DNA of 61,615 bases from Bacillota bacterium (GTDB lineage: Bacteria > Bacillota > UBA4882 > UBA8346), in contig JAEYRX010000070.1 in assembly GCA_023435225.1 (NCBI GenBank), positions 1-61,615 of the forward strand. Direction: 5' to 3'. The position numbers were made by a program, and so were the translations under genes. The notes beneath the pieces were generated by a model that was not told the origin of the DNA, searched no databases, and saw only the letters and a program-made list of their open reading frames with translations. Shown one piece after another: positions 1-8,093 of the stretch (its first letter is position 1; each line of letters starts with the position of its first letter).

Positions 1-98
1 ATTGTAAACCCTTGTCAATTCTTGATTTCTGTTTAGTTAGATAAGATCGAATTGATCGAATTTTTTGTGAATTTTATATCCCTTGGCTTTCTTACTTT

Positions 99-143
99 TA
101 CCCAACTTGTGGGTAATGGTAAGGCCCTTTAAAAGGGTAACCA
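99..143 (+). other. Two adjacent hairpins in the hisS leader
   Basis: A 5-bp stem (TACCC/GGGTA, 99-115) is followed directly by a longer hairpin (TGGT and CCCTTT paired with AAAGGG and ACCA, 117-143). A third partial repeat of the CCCTTT/AAGGG words follows at about 191-202. There is no T-box consensus here, and no other gene in the first 269 bases. A structured leader or remnant of an RNA element is possible; function unknown. Confidence 0.3.
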
Positions 144-269
144 CCATGCTTCGCAGTCAATTATATAAGACTTGCAAAGCCTAACTAATACCCTTTAAGG
201 GATAGGGTCGCTTTTAAAAGTCTTTGTTTTTCCAGAATCTTTCATTGAATTAAAAAAGAGGCGGTTTAA

Positions 270-1535
270 TTGACGCAACTAAATGCTCCCAAAGGTACAT
301 ATGATCTTTTACCCAAGGAGCTCCTTAAATGGTATTACTTAGTAGATAAAATACATCTCCTGTTTAAACAATATGGCTATGGAGAATTACGGACTCCAAT
401 ATTTGAGTATACGGAGTTATTTCAGCGAGGTATCGGAGAAACTACTGATATAGTAGAAAAAGAGATGTTTACCTTTCCGGATCGGGCAGGCCGGAGTTTA
501 ACGTTAAGACCGGAAGGAACGGCCTCAATAGTTAGAGCCTTTTTGGAACATAATATGGCCGGTTCAGGCGGCATCCAAAAACTTTATTACTATGGTCCCA
601 TGTTTCGTTGCGAAGCGCCTCAAGCTGGCCGTTTTCGCCAATTTGTCCAATTCGGCGCCGAAGTGCTTGGTAGTGAAGATCCCCGGGTTGATGCGGAGAT
701 TATCACCATAGCGGTTAATTTTTATCAGCGATTAGGAATTCAGGATTTAGATGTTAATTTAAATTCAATTGGTTGTCCGGAATGCCGTCCGTTATACAGA
801 ACCAGGTTAATTGAACATTTACGTCCTAAAGCCGATAAATTATGTCCAAATTGTCAACGCCGTTTGGAAAGAAATCCGTTACGGCTTTTGGATTGCAAAA
901 GTCCGATCTGTCAAAGCTTAACTGCAGATGTTCCTTTAATAACAGAAACACTTTGTGACAGTTGTGGCACTCATTTCTCTAAATTACGTCAATTATTGGA
1001 TGCTATCGGCATTAAATACCGCTTAAATCCACGATTGGTCAGAGGTTTTGACTATTACACCAAAACTGTTTTTGAAGTTCTGGCCGGAGACTTGGGAGCC
1101 CAAAACGCTCTTTGCGGTGGTGGCAGATATGACGGACTGGTTGAAGAATGCGGAGGGCGTCCTACACCCGGAATTGGTTTTGCCGCCGGAGTCGAACGTC
1201 TAATTATGGTATTAAACGCCCGCAATTTATGGCCGGAATTATCAAGAAAACCGCAAATATTCCTGGCCCCGCTTGGCGAAAAAGCCCAGATGGCGCTTTT
1301 TCCTATAGTTATCCAACTACGAGAAGCGGGTTGGGAGGTTGAAACTGATTATCAAGGCCGGAGTTTAAAAGCTCAACTTAAAACCGCTGATAAATTGGGA
1401 GTCCCTTTTGTCGGTGTCTTAGGTGAGGACGAACTTGCTAAAGGTCAAATACTGATCCGAAGAATGAATACCAGCGATCAAGAGATAATTTCTTTAAATG
1501 ATTTAGACGGATTTTTAAAGATAAACTATAATTAA
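270..1535 (+). CDS. hisS: Histidyl-tRNA synthetase
   Basis: Class II aminoacyl-tRNA synthetase that charges tRNA-His in the cytoplasm. The 421-residue length is normal for bacterial HisRS. Visible signatures are the motif 2 region (YYGPMFRCEAPQAGRFRQF, about residues 107-125), the histidine-specific RGFDYYT stretch near residue 257 and the motif 3 arginine in GFAAGVERL near 305. The C-terminal anticodon-binding domain follows. The start is TTG, preceded by a GAGGCGG ribosome binding site. aspS follows after 477 bases that contain a promoter and a T-box, so hisS and aspS are adjacent as in many Bacillota, but aspS has its own control. Confidence 0.97.
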   Translation: MTQLNAPKGTYDLLPKELLKWYYLVDKIHLLFKQYGYGELRTPIFEYTELFQRGIGETTDIVEKEMFTFPDRAGRSLTLRPEGTASIVRAFLEHNMAGSGGIQKLYYYGPMFRCEAPQAGRFRQFVQFGAEVLGSEDPRVDAEIITIAVNFYQRLGIQDLDVNLNSIGCPECRPLYRTRLIEHLRPKADKLCPNCQRRLERNPLRLLDCKSPICQSLTADVPLITETLCDSCGTHFSKLRQLLDAIGIKYRLNPRLVRGFDYYTKTVFEVLAGDLGAQNALCGGGRYDGLVEECGGRPTPGIGFAAGVERLIMVLNARNLWPELSRKPQIFLAPLGEKAQMALFPIVIQLREAGWEVETDYQGRSLKAQLKTADKLGVPFVGVLGEDELAKGQILIRRMNTSDQEIISLNDLDGFLKINYN

Positions 1536-1544
1536 CTTTAATTA

Positions 1545-1572
1545 TTGACTAATAGGGCAAATTAAGTATAAT
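1545..1572 (+). promoter_or_regulatory. Sigma-A-type promoter of aspS
   Basis: TTGACT at 1545-1550 and TATAAT at 1567-1572 are separated by 16 bases. The promoter lies just after hisS and just before the T-box leader, so it should drive the leader and aspS. Confidence 0.6.
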
Positions 1573-1579
1573 TAAATAA

Positions 1580-1876
1580 AGAATAGTAATTAATTGATGA
1601 ACGGTAAAGACGGGGAAAAGTAACTAACCGGTTCCTTAAAGGGAGAGAACACCCTGACTGAAAGTGTTCTTAGGCTCTCCGGATAGTGAAGAACACCTCC
1701 GAACCGGTTGGGTGAAAAGCATTATCAATTAAGGCTTATTAATTCGACCCGTATTTCTGCGTTAAAGAAAATGAGTGGAGTGAGACTGAAAAGTATTTAG
1801 TCAAAACTCTATTAGGGTGGCACCGCGGGAAAATCTCGTCCCTTAGATTTTTTAAGGAGGGGAGATTTTTTTTTTT
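1580..1876 (+). promoter_or_regulatory. T-box leader of aspS
   Basis: The T-box core GGGTGGCACCGCGGG lies at 1815-1829, followed by a terminator stem (AAATCTCGTCCCTTA with TAAGGAGGGGAGATTT) and a run of T at about 1832-1876. Stem I is closed by TTAATTGAT with ATCAATTAA (about 1590-1598 and 1723-1731), and the conserved AGTA bulge is at 1619-1622. Uncharged tRNA would stabilise the antiterminator and allow aspS transcription. I could not place an unambiguous GAC (Asp) specifier: a GAC triplet occurs at 1746-1748, outside the stem I pairing I can draw. Confidence 0.88.
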
Positions 1877-1886
1877 TGAGGTGATA

Positions 1887-1968
1887 GACGAAAGGCAAGA
1901 AGCAAAAGAGTTTATAAAATTTTACTATCTTTATTGACTTTTGTATCTTTTACTTTCGCCTGTCGCCA
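1887..1968 (+). repeat. Iterated-word inverted repeat (GAAAGGC words)
   Basis: The left arm (GACGAAAGGCAAGAAGCAAAAG) and right arm (CTTTTACTTTCGCCTGTCGCC) are imperfectly complementary and built from short repeated words. It lies between the aspS T-box terminator and the gene. The same words recur near 29500 and 35478. Confidence 0.5.
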
Positions 1969-2012
1969 AAATCTAAATTTACACTTAGAAGTAGCTTGAA
2001 AGGAGTCAAATC

Positions 2013-3767
2013 ATGCATCAATATAGAACCCATAATTGTGGGGAACTTAATGTAAAAAATGTTGGAGAAGAAGTCAGGATTGCCGGATGGGTGCAAACTA
2101 TCCGCGATCATGGCGGAATCATCTTTATTGATCTTCGCGATCATTATGGAATAACCCAAGTAGTTATTTCCGAAAATGAACAATTAAAAGAAGCTTTTAT
2201 GGAAGTTTCCCGAGAATCAACAGTTTCTGTATTTGGCAAAGTTGAGAAACGTTCGGAGGAGACCGTTAATACCAACCTCGCAACCGGATATATTGAGGTT
2301 AAGGCAGAAAGTATATCAGTATTAGGAAAGGTAAATAATCAATTACCTTTTGAAGTGACACTGGCCAATGAAGCCCGGGAGGAGCTACGCTTAAAATATC
2401 GTTTTCTCGATCTCCGGAATGATAAACTTCATAAGAATATTATTTTGCGCTCAAAAATCATTCAAAGTATTAGACAGAAAATGATTGCCATGAATTTCAT
2501 GGAGATTCAGACCCCCATTTTAACCAGTTCATCTCCGGAAGGCGCTCGAGATTATCTGGTTCCCAGCCGGGTTCATCCTGGTAAATTTTATGCTTTACCC
2601 CAGGCGCCGCAACAATTTAAACAGTTACTTATGGTATCGGGTTTTGACCGTTATTTTCAAATAGCGCCATGTTTCCGTGATGAAGATGCCCGGGCTGATC
2701 GATCGCCGGGTGAGTTTTATCAATTGGATATGGAAATGGCTTTTGCCACTCAGGAAGATGTTTTTGAGACTGTTCAAAAATTACTGCATGATATTTTTGT
2801 GGAGTTTTCAAGCCGGAAAGTGACTGATATTCCTTTCCCCAGGATTCCCTACAAAGAAGCAATGTTAACTTATGGAAGTGACAAACCGGATTTAAGAAAT
2901 CCTTTACGGATTTATGATGTTTCAGAAGTTTTTGCTTCTTCCGATTTTAATGCCTTTAAAAATAAAACGGTCAGAATTATTCCGGTATCTAATTGCAGTT
3001 CTCAACCGAGAAGCTTTTTCGATAATATGGTAGAGTTTGCGACTAGTATTGGCGCTAAGGGATTGGCTTGGTTGAAAGTAGATGAAAGCTTGAGTTTTAA
3101 TGGACCGATTGCTAAGTTTATTAATGATGAAGCTAAGCAAAAGATTATTGAGATTACCGGATCACAACCGGGACATGCTCTCTTTTTCATAGCCGACCAA
3201 TTAAAAGAAGCCGAAAAATTAGCCGGTCTGGTCAGGACTGAACTAGGTAAAAGATTGGACTTATTGGAGAAAGATGTCTTTAAATTCTGCTGGATTGTAG
3301 ATTTCCCAATGTATGAGTTAAATCCGGAAACCGGTCAGGTCGAATTTAGCCATAATCCGTTCTCTATGCCGCAAGGAGGTATGGATGCTTTACAAAATAA
3401 AGATCCCTTAGATATTTATGCTTATCAATATGATATCGTTTGTAATGGAGTAGAGTTATCCTCCGGCGCTGTCCGTAACCATGATCCGGAGATTATGGTT
3501 AAAGCTTTTGAGATAGCCGGTTATACTTTGGAAGATGTCCAAAGTAAGTTTCCGGCCCTATTTAACGCTTTTCAGTATGGTCCCCCTCCACACGCCGGTA
3601 TTGCTCCCGGAGTGGATAGAATAATAATGTTAATTGCCGATGAACCAAACATTAGGGAGGTTATTGCCTTTCCGATGAGCAGCAAAGCGCAGGATTTATT
3701 AATGGGGGCTCCATCGGAGGTTACTGAAAAACAACTAAGAGAACTACACATTAAAATTAATTTGTAA
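2013..3767 (+). CDS. aspS: Aspartyl-tRNA synthetase
   Basis: Class II synthetase charging tRNA-Asp, 584 residues, the bacterial long form with a GAD insertion domain between the catalytic motifs. An N-terminal OB-fold anticodon domain (residues 1-105) is followed by the catalytic core with motif 2 (CFRDEDARADRSPGEFYQLD, near 217-236) and motif 3 (GIAPGVDRIIML, near 525-536). The motif 2 loop reads RADRSPGEFYQLD, one residue longer than the RADRQPEFTQID form I recall from Bacillus-type enzymes, so the subtype may not be the local one. Start ATG follows an AAAGGAG site. Expression is governed by the T-box upstream. Whether it also mischarges tRNA-Asn cannot be decided here. Confidence 0.97.
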   Translation: MHQYRTHNCGELNVKNVGEEVRIAGWVQTIRDHGGIIFIDLRDHYGITQVVISENEQLKEAFMEVSRESTVSVFGKVEKRSEETVNTNLATGYIEVKAESISVLGKVNNQLPFEVTLANEAREELRLKYRFLDLRNDKLHKNIILRSKIIQSIRQKMIAMNFMEIQTPILTSSSPEGARDYLVPSRVHPGKFYALPQAPQQFKQLLMVSGFDRYFQIAPCFRDEDARADRSPGEFYQLDMEMAFATQEDVFETVQKLLHDIFVEFSSRKVTDIPFPRIPYKEAMLTYGSDKPDLRNPLRIYDVSEVFASSDFNAFKNKTVRIIPVSNCSSQPRSFFDNMVEFATSIGAKGLAWLKVDESLSFNGPIAKFINDEAKQKIIEITGSQPGHALFFIADQLKEAEKLAGLVRTELGKRLDLLEKDVFKFCWIVDFPMYELNPETGQVEFSHNPFSMPQGGMDALQNKDPLDIYAYQYDIVCNGVELSSGAVRNHDPEIMVKAFEIAGYTLEDVQSKFPALFNAFQYGPPPHAGIAPGVDRIIMLIADEPNIREVIAFPMSSKAQDLLMGAPSEVTEKQLRELHIKINL

Positions 3768-3900
3768 AATTAAAAGAAATTGACAATAAAACGTTATTGT
3801 TCTTACAACCCCAACAATTTCACCACTTTATAAGCGCGGATTTTGCCGTTCTTTGGAACTTGATGCCATCGCTAAGCTGTGGTAAGATCTTAGTAAAGCA

Positions 3901-3990
3901 GTTGACAGTTTATAGTTTAAAGTTGGAAATGTTCGAACACATTTAAACCGATAATTAAACTTTAAATGAGAGGGTTTTTTTACTGTCAAC
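3901..3990 (+). repeat. Iterated-word inverted repeat (GTTGACAGT words)
   Basis: GTTGACAGT at 3901-3909 pairs with ACTGTCAAC at 3982-3990, and TTTAAAGTT with AACTTTAAA inside. This hairpin array lies just upstream of the 6S RNA. The rest of the gap from aspS (3768-3900) shows nothing I recognise. Confidence 0.5.
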
Positions 3991-4015
3991 CATCAACAAA
4001 CAACTATTAACTAAA

Positions 4016-4202
4016 AAAGTCCCTGCTTTGTACGTGTTAAGGCTGATTTTGTTATGAACCAACATAATTACCTAGGGAGTTCGGGCTCTACTTATGGCTT
4101 GCATGCCGCCTTTTTAAGGCGGACCCAACAGATTTGTAGGAGAACACCCACCTGCTTGTGCAGGGTTCAGGTAACGGTCAGCATAACGGCATAGCGGGGT
4201 TT
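4016..4202 (+). ncRNA. ssrS: 6S RNA
   Basis: About 185 bases immediately upstream of 5-formyltetrahydrofolate cyclo-ligase, the classical neighbour of 6S RNA in many bacteria. The ends can pair (GTCCCTGCTTTG with the CATAGCGGGG region). The 3' part carries a CAGGGTTCAGGTAACGG stretch followed by CAGCATAACGGCAT, which aligns well with the corresponding arm of E. coli 6S RNA as I remember it. A GC-rich apical hairpin (CCGCCTTTTTAAGGCGG) is present. 6S RNA binds sigma-A RNA polymerase and mimics an open promoter. The ends are approximate. Confidence 0.82.
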
Positions 4203-4225
4203 TATTATTTTGCTTTGGTGAAAAG

Positions 4226-4798
4226 ATGAGTACTTCTAAAAAACTAAAAAATGAACTTCGTCGGGAAATGAAAGAATTATTGGCTTCATTAACTCCCGAA
4301 CAATACCAATTAGTAAATTCCCGTTTAGAATCCGCTTTTTTAAAGTTGGAAATAGTAAAAAAAACGGAAAAAATAATGCTCTATTTTTCTATTAAACAAG
4401 AAGTTCATACCCATAGTCTGATTAATATCTTGTTAAATCAAAATAAAATTATTTCTTTACCAGCCTGCACTCCAAATAAAGATTTGCGGGCTGCGATTAT
4501 TTATAACCTTGCTCAGCTTTTTCCGGGGATTTATGGGTTAAAAGAACCGGGGCCGGAAGCGCCGGAACTTAAACCCGATGAACTAGATCTGATAGTTATT
4601 CCCGGTTTGGCTTTTGACGAACGAGGATTTCGCTTAGGGCATGGCGCCGGTTATTATGACCGATTTTTAGCCCATACAAATGCATTTAAACTAGGTTTAG
4701 GATATGATTTTCAACTTGTTCCGGAATTACCGGTAGAAGACCATGATGTAAAACTGGATGCTTTATTGACGCCATCAGGATTTCATAGATTTTTTTAA
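4226..4798 (+). CDS. 5-formyltetrahydrofolate cyclo-ligase
   Basis: Converts 5-formyl-THF to 5,10-methenyl-THF with ATP, recycling folate in one-carbon metabolism. The 190-residue length is typical. The basic N-terminus starts the ATP-binding region, and the family signature LGHGAGYYDRFL lies near residues 137-148, preceded by DLIVIPGLAFD near 121-131. The start ATG at 4226 follows the 6S RNA by about 24 bases, and a weak GGTG element precedes it. Co-location with 6S RNA is an ancient arrangement and suggests read-through from the 6S promoter. Confidence 0.95.
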   Translation: MSTSKKLKNELRREMKELLASLTPEQYQLVNSRLESAFLKLEIVKKTEKIMLYFSIKQEVHTHSLINILLNQNKIISLPACTPNKDLRAAIIYNLAQLFPGIYGLKEPGPEAPELKPDELDLIVIPGLAFDERGFRLGHGAGYYDRFLAHTNAFKLGLGYDFQLVPELPVEDHDVKLDALLTPSGFHRFF

Positions 4799-4864
4799 AA
4801 TGAATATTTTTGCTTTGTTCAGCGAAAAAGCTTATGTAAATTCGCTTAAAAAGGAACAATAAAA

Positions 4865-5091
4865 GGGTCTGTTGCAAAATAGCTTTTTGTCGTTCTGTCC
4901 ACCCAGGGTTAAAACTCTGGGCTAAGCTTGAAAATCATTCTAAAGCCCGATAAACGGGCTCGGAAATACTTCGAAGTATTAATCAAGCCCCATGAATGGG
5001 GCTTGAGAAAGATTTTAAAAGCCTAGCCAAGGTCCTTTAGGGCCTGGTGGAGATGAAGGCATTCGTTTATTTTTGATTTTGCAACAGCCCC
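4865..5091. mobile_element. Non-autonomous element with 16-bp terminal inverted repeats
   Basis: The left end GGGTCTGTTGCAAAAT (4865-4880) is the inverse of the right end ATTTTGCAACAGCCCC (5076-5091) with one mismatch. The CTGTTGCAAA core resembles terminal repeats of several insertion sequence families (for example IS6- and IS1182-type ends). The interior codes for nothing but holds a series of perfect small hairpins: CCCAGGGTT/AACTCTGGG, AGCCCG/CGGGCT, AATACTTCGAAGTATT, TCAAGCCCC/GGGGCTTGA and CCAAGGTCCTTTAGGGCCTGG. No clear direct target duplication is seen. It also covers the gap downstream of both flanking convergent genes. Confidence 0.6.
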
Positions 5092-5109
5092 TTTATGTTT
5101 ACGTTAGTA

Positions 5110-6822
5110 TTATACTTTGAATTTTCCAGCAGCTTCAGAGAGCTGTTCGGCCATTTCCAGTAGATTTTTAGCTGCTTCAGCTACTATCATAGTTGAGGCA
5201 TATTGTTCCTCAAAAGTAGCAGATACTTCTTCAACCGCTGCCAGATTATCCTCGCTGATTTGGGAGACTTTTGACATTTCATTGATAACCGCTTCATTAC
5301 TTTCACCTAATTGATTGGTCGTTTTAGTAATATGGGTAATACTGGTTACAATTTCATCGACCTGGCGTACCAGTTCTTTGAAGAGATTAGCTGTTTCAAC
5401 AATTGTTTGGCGTCCTTTACCAACTTCAATATTTCCTTCTTCCATGGTAATAACAGCGCGGTTGGTTTTTTCAAATATTTTATTGATAACTTCATCGATA
5501 TGTTCAACTGATTCACGAGATTGAGAGGCTAATTGCCGGATGCTGGTGGCAACTACTGCAAAACCTCGCCCTTGTTCGCCGGCTCTAGCGGCTTCAATTG
5601 AAGCATTTAACGATAACAAATTGGTTTTTTCCGAAATGTCACGGATAACATCGACTAAATCTTGGATTTCCTTTGAGTCATTGGCTAAATCTTCAACCAT
5701 TCTACTAATATCGGAAACAGTATCAACCAGAGTGTTGATGGCTTGAGTCATTTCTCCGGCGGCTTCACCGCCGCGTTCGGCTGCAACTGATGCTTCGCTA
5801 CAAGTATTATTAATTTCAATTGTGGCCTGAGTAACAGATTTGGCGCCTTCACTTGCTTTTTGGACCAATTTTATCGCTGAATCAACTGCACTGGATTGAG
5901 TGTTGGCGCTAACCGCCAATTCTTCCACTAATTGATTTAACTCACCCAAAGAACGGCCGGTTTCGTTGGCTGCTTTAGACAATTCATTACTGGAAACGGT
6001 AATATTTTTAGCATCATTAGCGGCTTCAACTACCATTAAGCGTAACTTTTCAACCGCCCGGTTAAATGCTCCAGCCACGGCGCCGACCTCATCATGTGAT
6101 TTTATATCAACTCTAACTCGCAAATCTCCTTGAGCTAAAAAATCTGAAGATTTACGAAGTTCAGCTAAAGGCCTAATAATGGATAGAGCCACTAAAACTC
6201 CTATAATTATTGCTACCAATACTCCAATAACGGTAATCCAGTTTTGGAGCAATATTACTGAGCTATAAATCCTTTTTCCCCGGTTATAAGTCTCCAATCC
6301 TTTAATCCGGTATATTTTACCCAAATCAAACAAGCTTTTATAAAGATTGGAGGAGTTTTTTTGAAATACATGATAAATTGGTATAACATTTGACCCTTCA
6401 TTACGAAGTTCATTATAAAGATTGCGCAATGATTCTTGATATTTTTTTGATAAATCAGTAATTAGTGATAAATCCTCTTCAGTTAAAATATAATCAAAAT
6501 TTCCTAATTGTCCGGTTACGTTACTTGTCTGGGATGATAATTCTGAAACTGCGGCGCTTTCACCGTTTATGGCCCGGGAGGCAATATGTTCAATGTTATA
6601 AACTAATTGGAGCGTATCGGATAGAGGAAAAAGTACTGATGAATTGCTATAAAAGATATCATTAGCAACTTGGTTCATATCACGAATCTTTGATATCCCA
6701 ACCATACTAACGATTACAGTTGTTAAACTCATAAATAATAGAATAACAATAATTTTAAAAATTACACTTTTAATAGTAAAAACCGAGAAAAAGTTTTTAA
6801 TTGTGATAAAAAGATTTTTCAT
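5110..6822 (-). CDS. Methyl-accepting chemotaxis protein
   Basis: Transmembrane chemoreceptor of 570 residues. TM1 is at about 18-42, a roughly 150-residue extracytoplasmic four-helix-type sensor follows, TM2 is at about 195-217, a HAMP domain is at about 218-270 and the coiled-coil signalling domain fills the remainder. The hairpin tip is NLLSLNASIEAARAGEQGRG, which binds CheA and CheW. Unlike the three receptors near the che cluster it lacks the PEDVIPLEKDNKF tail and ends in AAGKFKV. The ribosome binding site (TTTTAGGAGAA) is good. It lies just after the xylose importer operon on the same strand, separated by a terminator, so its ligand may be linked to sugar uptake, but that is inference. 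Confidence 0.95.
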   Translation of the reverse strand: MKNLFITIKNFFSVFTIKSVIFKIIVILLFMSLTTVIVSMVGISKIRDMNQVANDIFYSNSSVLFPLSDTLQLVYNIEHIASRAINGESAAVSELSSQTSNVTGQLGNFDYILTEEDLSLITDLSKKYQESLRNLYNELRNEGSNVIPIYHVFQKNSSNLYKSLFDLGKIYRIKGLETYNRGKRIYSSVILLQNWITVIGVLVAIIIGVLVALSIIRPLAELRKSSDFLAQGDLRVRVDIKSHDEVGAVAGAFNRAVEKLRLMVVEAANDAKNITVSSNELSKAANETGRSLGELNQLVEELAVSANTQSSAVDSAIKLVQKASEGAKSVTQATIEINNTCSEASVAAERGGEAAGEMTQAINTLVDTVSDISRMVEDLANDSKEIQDLVDVIRDISEKTNLLSLNASIEAARAGEQGRGFAVVATSIRQLASQSRESVEHIDEVINKIFEKTNRAVITMEEGNIEVGKGRQTIVETANLFKELVRQVDEIVTSITHITKTTNQLGESNEAVINEMSKVSQISEDNLAAVEEVSATFEEQYASTMIVAEAAKNLLEMAEQLSEAAGKFKV

Positions 6823-6857
6823 TACTATTCTCCTAAAAAACGTTTATGGAAGTAATA

Positions 6858-6897
6858 AAGGGAAGTACAATCCTAAAGTTGTCCTTCCCTTTATATA
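6858..6897 (-). terminator. Terminator of the xylFGH operon
   Basis: On the minus strand after xylH, a long imperfect stem AAGGGAAGGACAAC...TGTACTTCCCTT (6858-6892) lies between xylH and the receptor gene. The T-run after it is short, so termination may be partial. Confidence 0.5.
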
Positions 6898-6925
6898 TCG
6901 GCAATTAATAATCCCAGCTAAATCA

Positions 6926-8092
6926 TTATTTTTTAGATTTGGTTCTAATATCCACCCAAACGGCTAATAATAGAACAACCCCTTTAACAATCATTTGCCA
7001 GAATGCTTGGACGTTCATCATACTTAAACCATTGTCGATACTGGCCATTACCATTGCTCCGATAATCGCGCCGGAGATAGACCCGGTGCCGCCTAAAAGG
7101 CTAGTGCCACCGATAACACAGGAGGCAATCGCATCCAGTTCCATATTTTTACCGGCGGTGGTTGTGGCGGCGTTTAAGCGGGCGGTTGTTAAAAGTCCGG
7201 CGATGGATGCCAGTAAACTGGCTAATATAAATACCACCATAGTTCTTCTTTTGACATTAATACCAGATAAGCGGGCCGCTTCCACATTGCCGCCCATGGC
7301 ATATACCTGACGCCCGAATTGAGTGTTTTTAGTAATAAATGTAAAAATAATAGTCAATACCAAAACGATTATAATCGGATAGGGAATACCTTCGTATTGA
7401 TAAAAAACATAAGTAGCTAGAACTATTAAGCCACAGTAAAATAAAATAGTCAGTAGTTCCAAAAATAACGGGCGTACTTCAAAACCATATTTTATCTTTG
7501 AATTTCTGGCTCTTATTCTCCCGATAATTAAAGCTAAAATTGCTATTGATGTTAAGATTATCCCTGGGATTAAGTCTAAATATCCGCTGCTGATAATTTT
7601 AAAATCCGGCCACATTGGAGCGACGGTCAACCCTCCCAACATACCCAATAGTATGCCGGGGAAACTTAACATACCTGCAAGAGTAACAATAAATGCCGGA
7701 ACTTTTTGATAAGCTACCCAGAAACCATTAAAGGCCCCGATAACTACTCCCAGAGCTAAAGTGGCTAAAATCACCCAGACGGTAGGTACGTGATACCATA
7801 CTTGTAAAACGGCGGCAAAACCGCCGGTTAAGCCTAAAACCGAACCAACGGATAGGTCGATATGAGTGGCAACAATGACCATTACCATTCCAATTGCCAG
7901 GACGGCAGTGATTGACATTTGCCTGGAAAGATTGGAGATATTCCGGGGAATCAAGAATGTTCCTTCGGTTAAAACAGTAAATAAAATCCAGATTGCTACT
8001 AAAGCGATAATCATGGTGTAAGCGCGAATATCGAATTTAAAATTTAAGCGTTGCCAGAAACTTTTTTCCTGGACTTGAGTTTCAGCAGTCAT
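6926..8092 (-). CDS. xylH: Xylose-type ABC transporter permease
   Basis: Inner-membrane permease of a CUT2 (ribose/xylose) importer with about ten hydrophobic segments. The family stretch DLSVGSVLGLTGGFAAV lies near the second/third segments and GGNVEAARLSGINVKR is the EAA-like coupling region facing the ATPase. The C-terminal part carries the GTSLLGGTGSISGAIIGA repeat usual in this family. I chose ATG at 8092 because GGAGGG precedes it by seven bases; a longer reading starts at 8116 inside xylG without a better site. It begins two bases after the xylG stop, indicating translational coupling. Substrate specificity is inferred from XylF. Confidence 0.93.
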   Translation of the reverse strand: MTAETQVQEKSFWQRLNFKFDIRAYTMIIALVAIWILFTVLTEGTFLIPRNISNLSRQMSITAVLAIGMVMVIVATHIDLSVGSVLGLTGGFAAVLQVWYHVPTVWVILATLALGVVIGAFNGFWVAYQKVPAFIVTLAGMLSFPGILLGMLGGLTVAPMWPDFKIISSGYLDLIPGIILTSIAILALIIGRIRARNSKIKYGFEVRPLFLELLTILFYCGLIVLATYVFYQYEGIPYPIIIVLVLTIIFTFITKNTQFGRQVYAMGGNVEAARLSGINVKRRTMVVFILASLLASIAGLLTTARLNAATTTAGKNMELDAIASCVIGGTSLLGGTGSISGAIIGAMVMASIDNGLSMMNVQAFWQMIVKGVVLLLAVWVDIRTKSKK

Positions 8093-8093
8093 A

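Noticed and set aside
6939..7310. 123-codon plus-strand ORF opposite xylH
   Set aside because: Antisense to a clear permease gene, no ribosome binding site, composition typical of a shadow frame.
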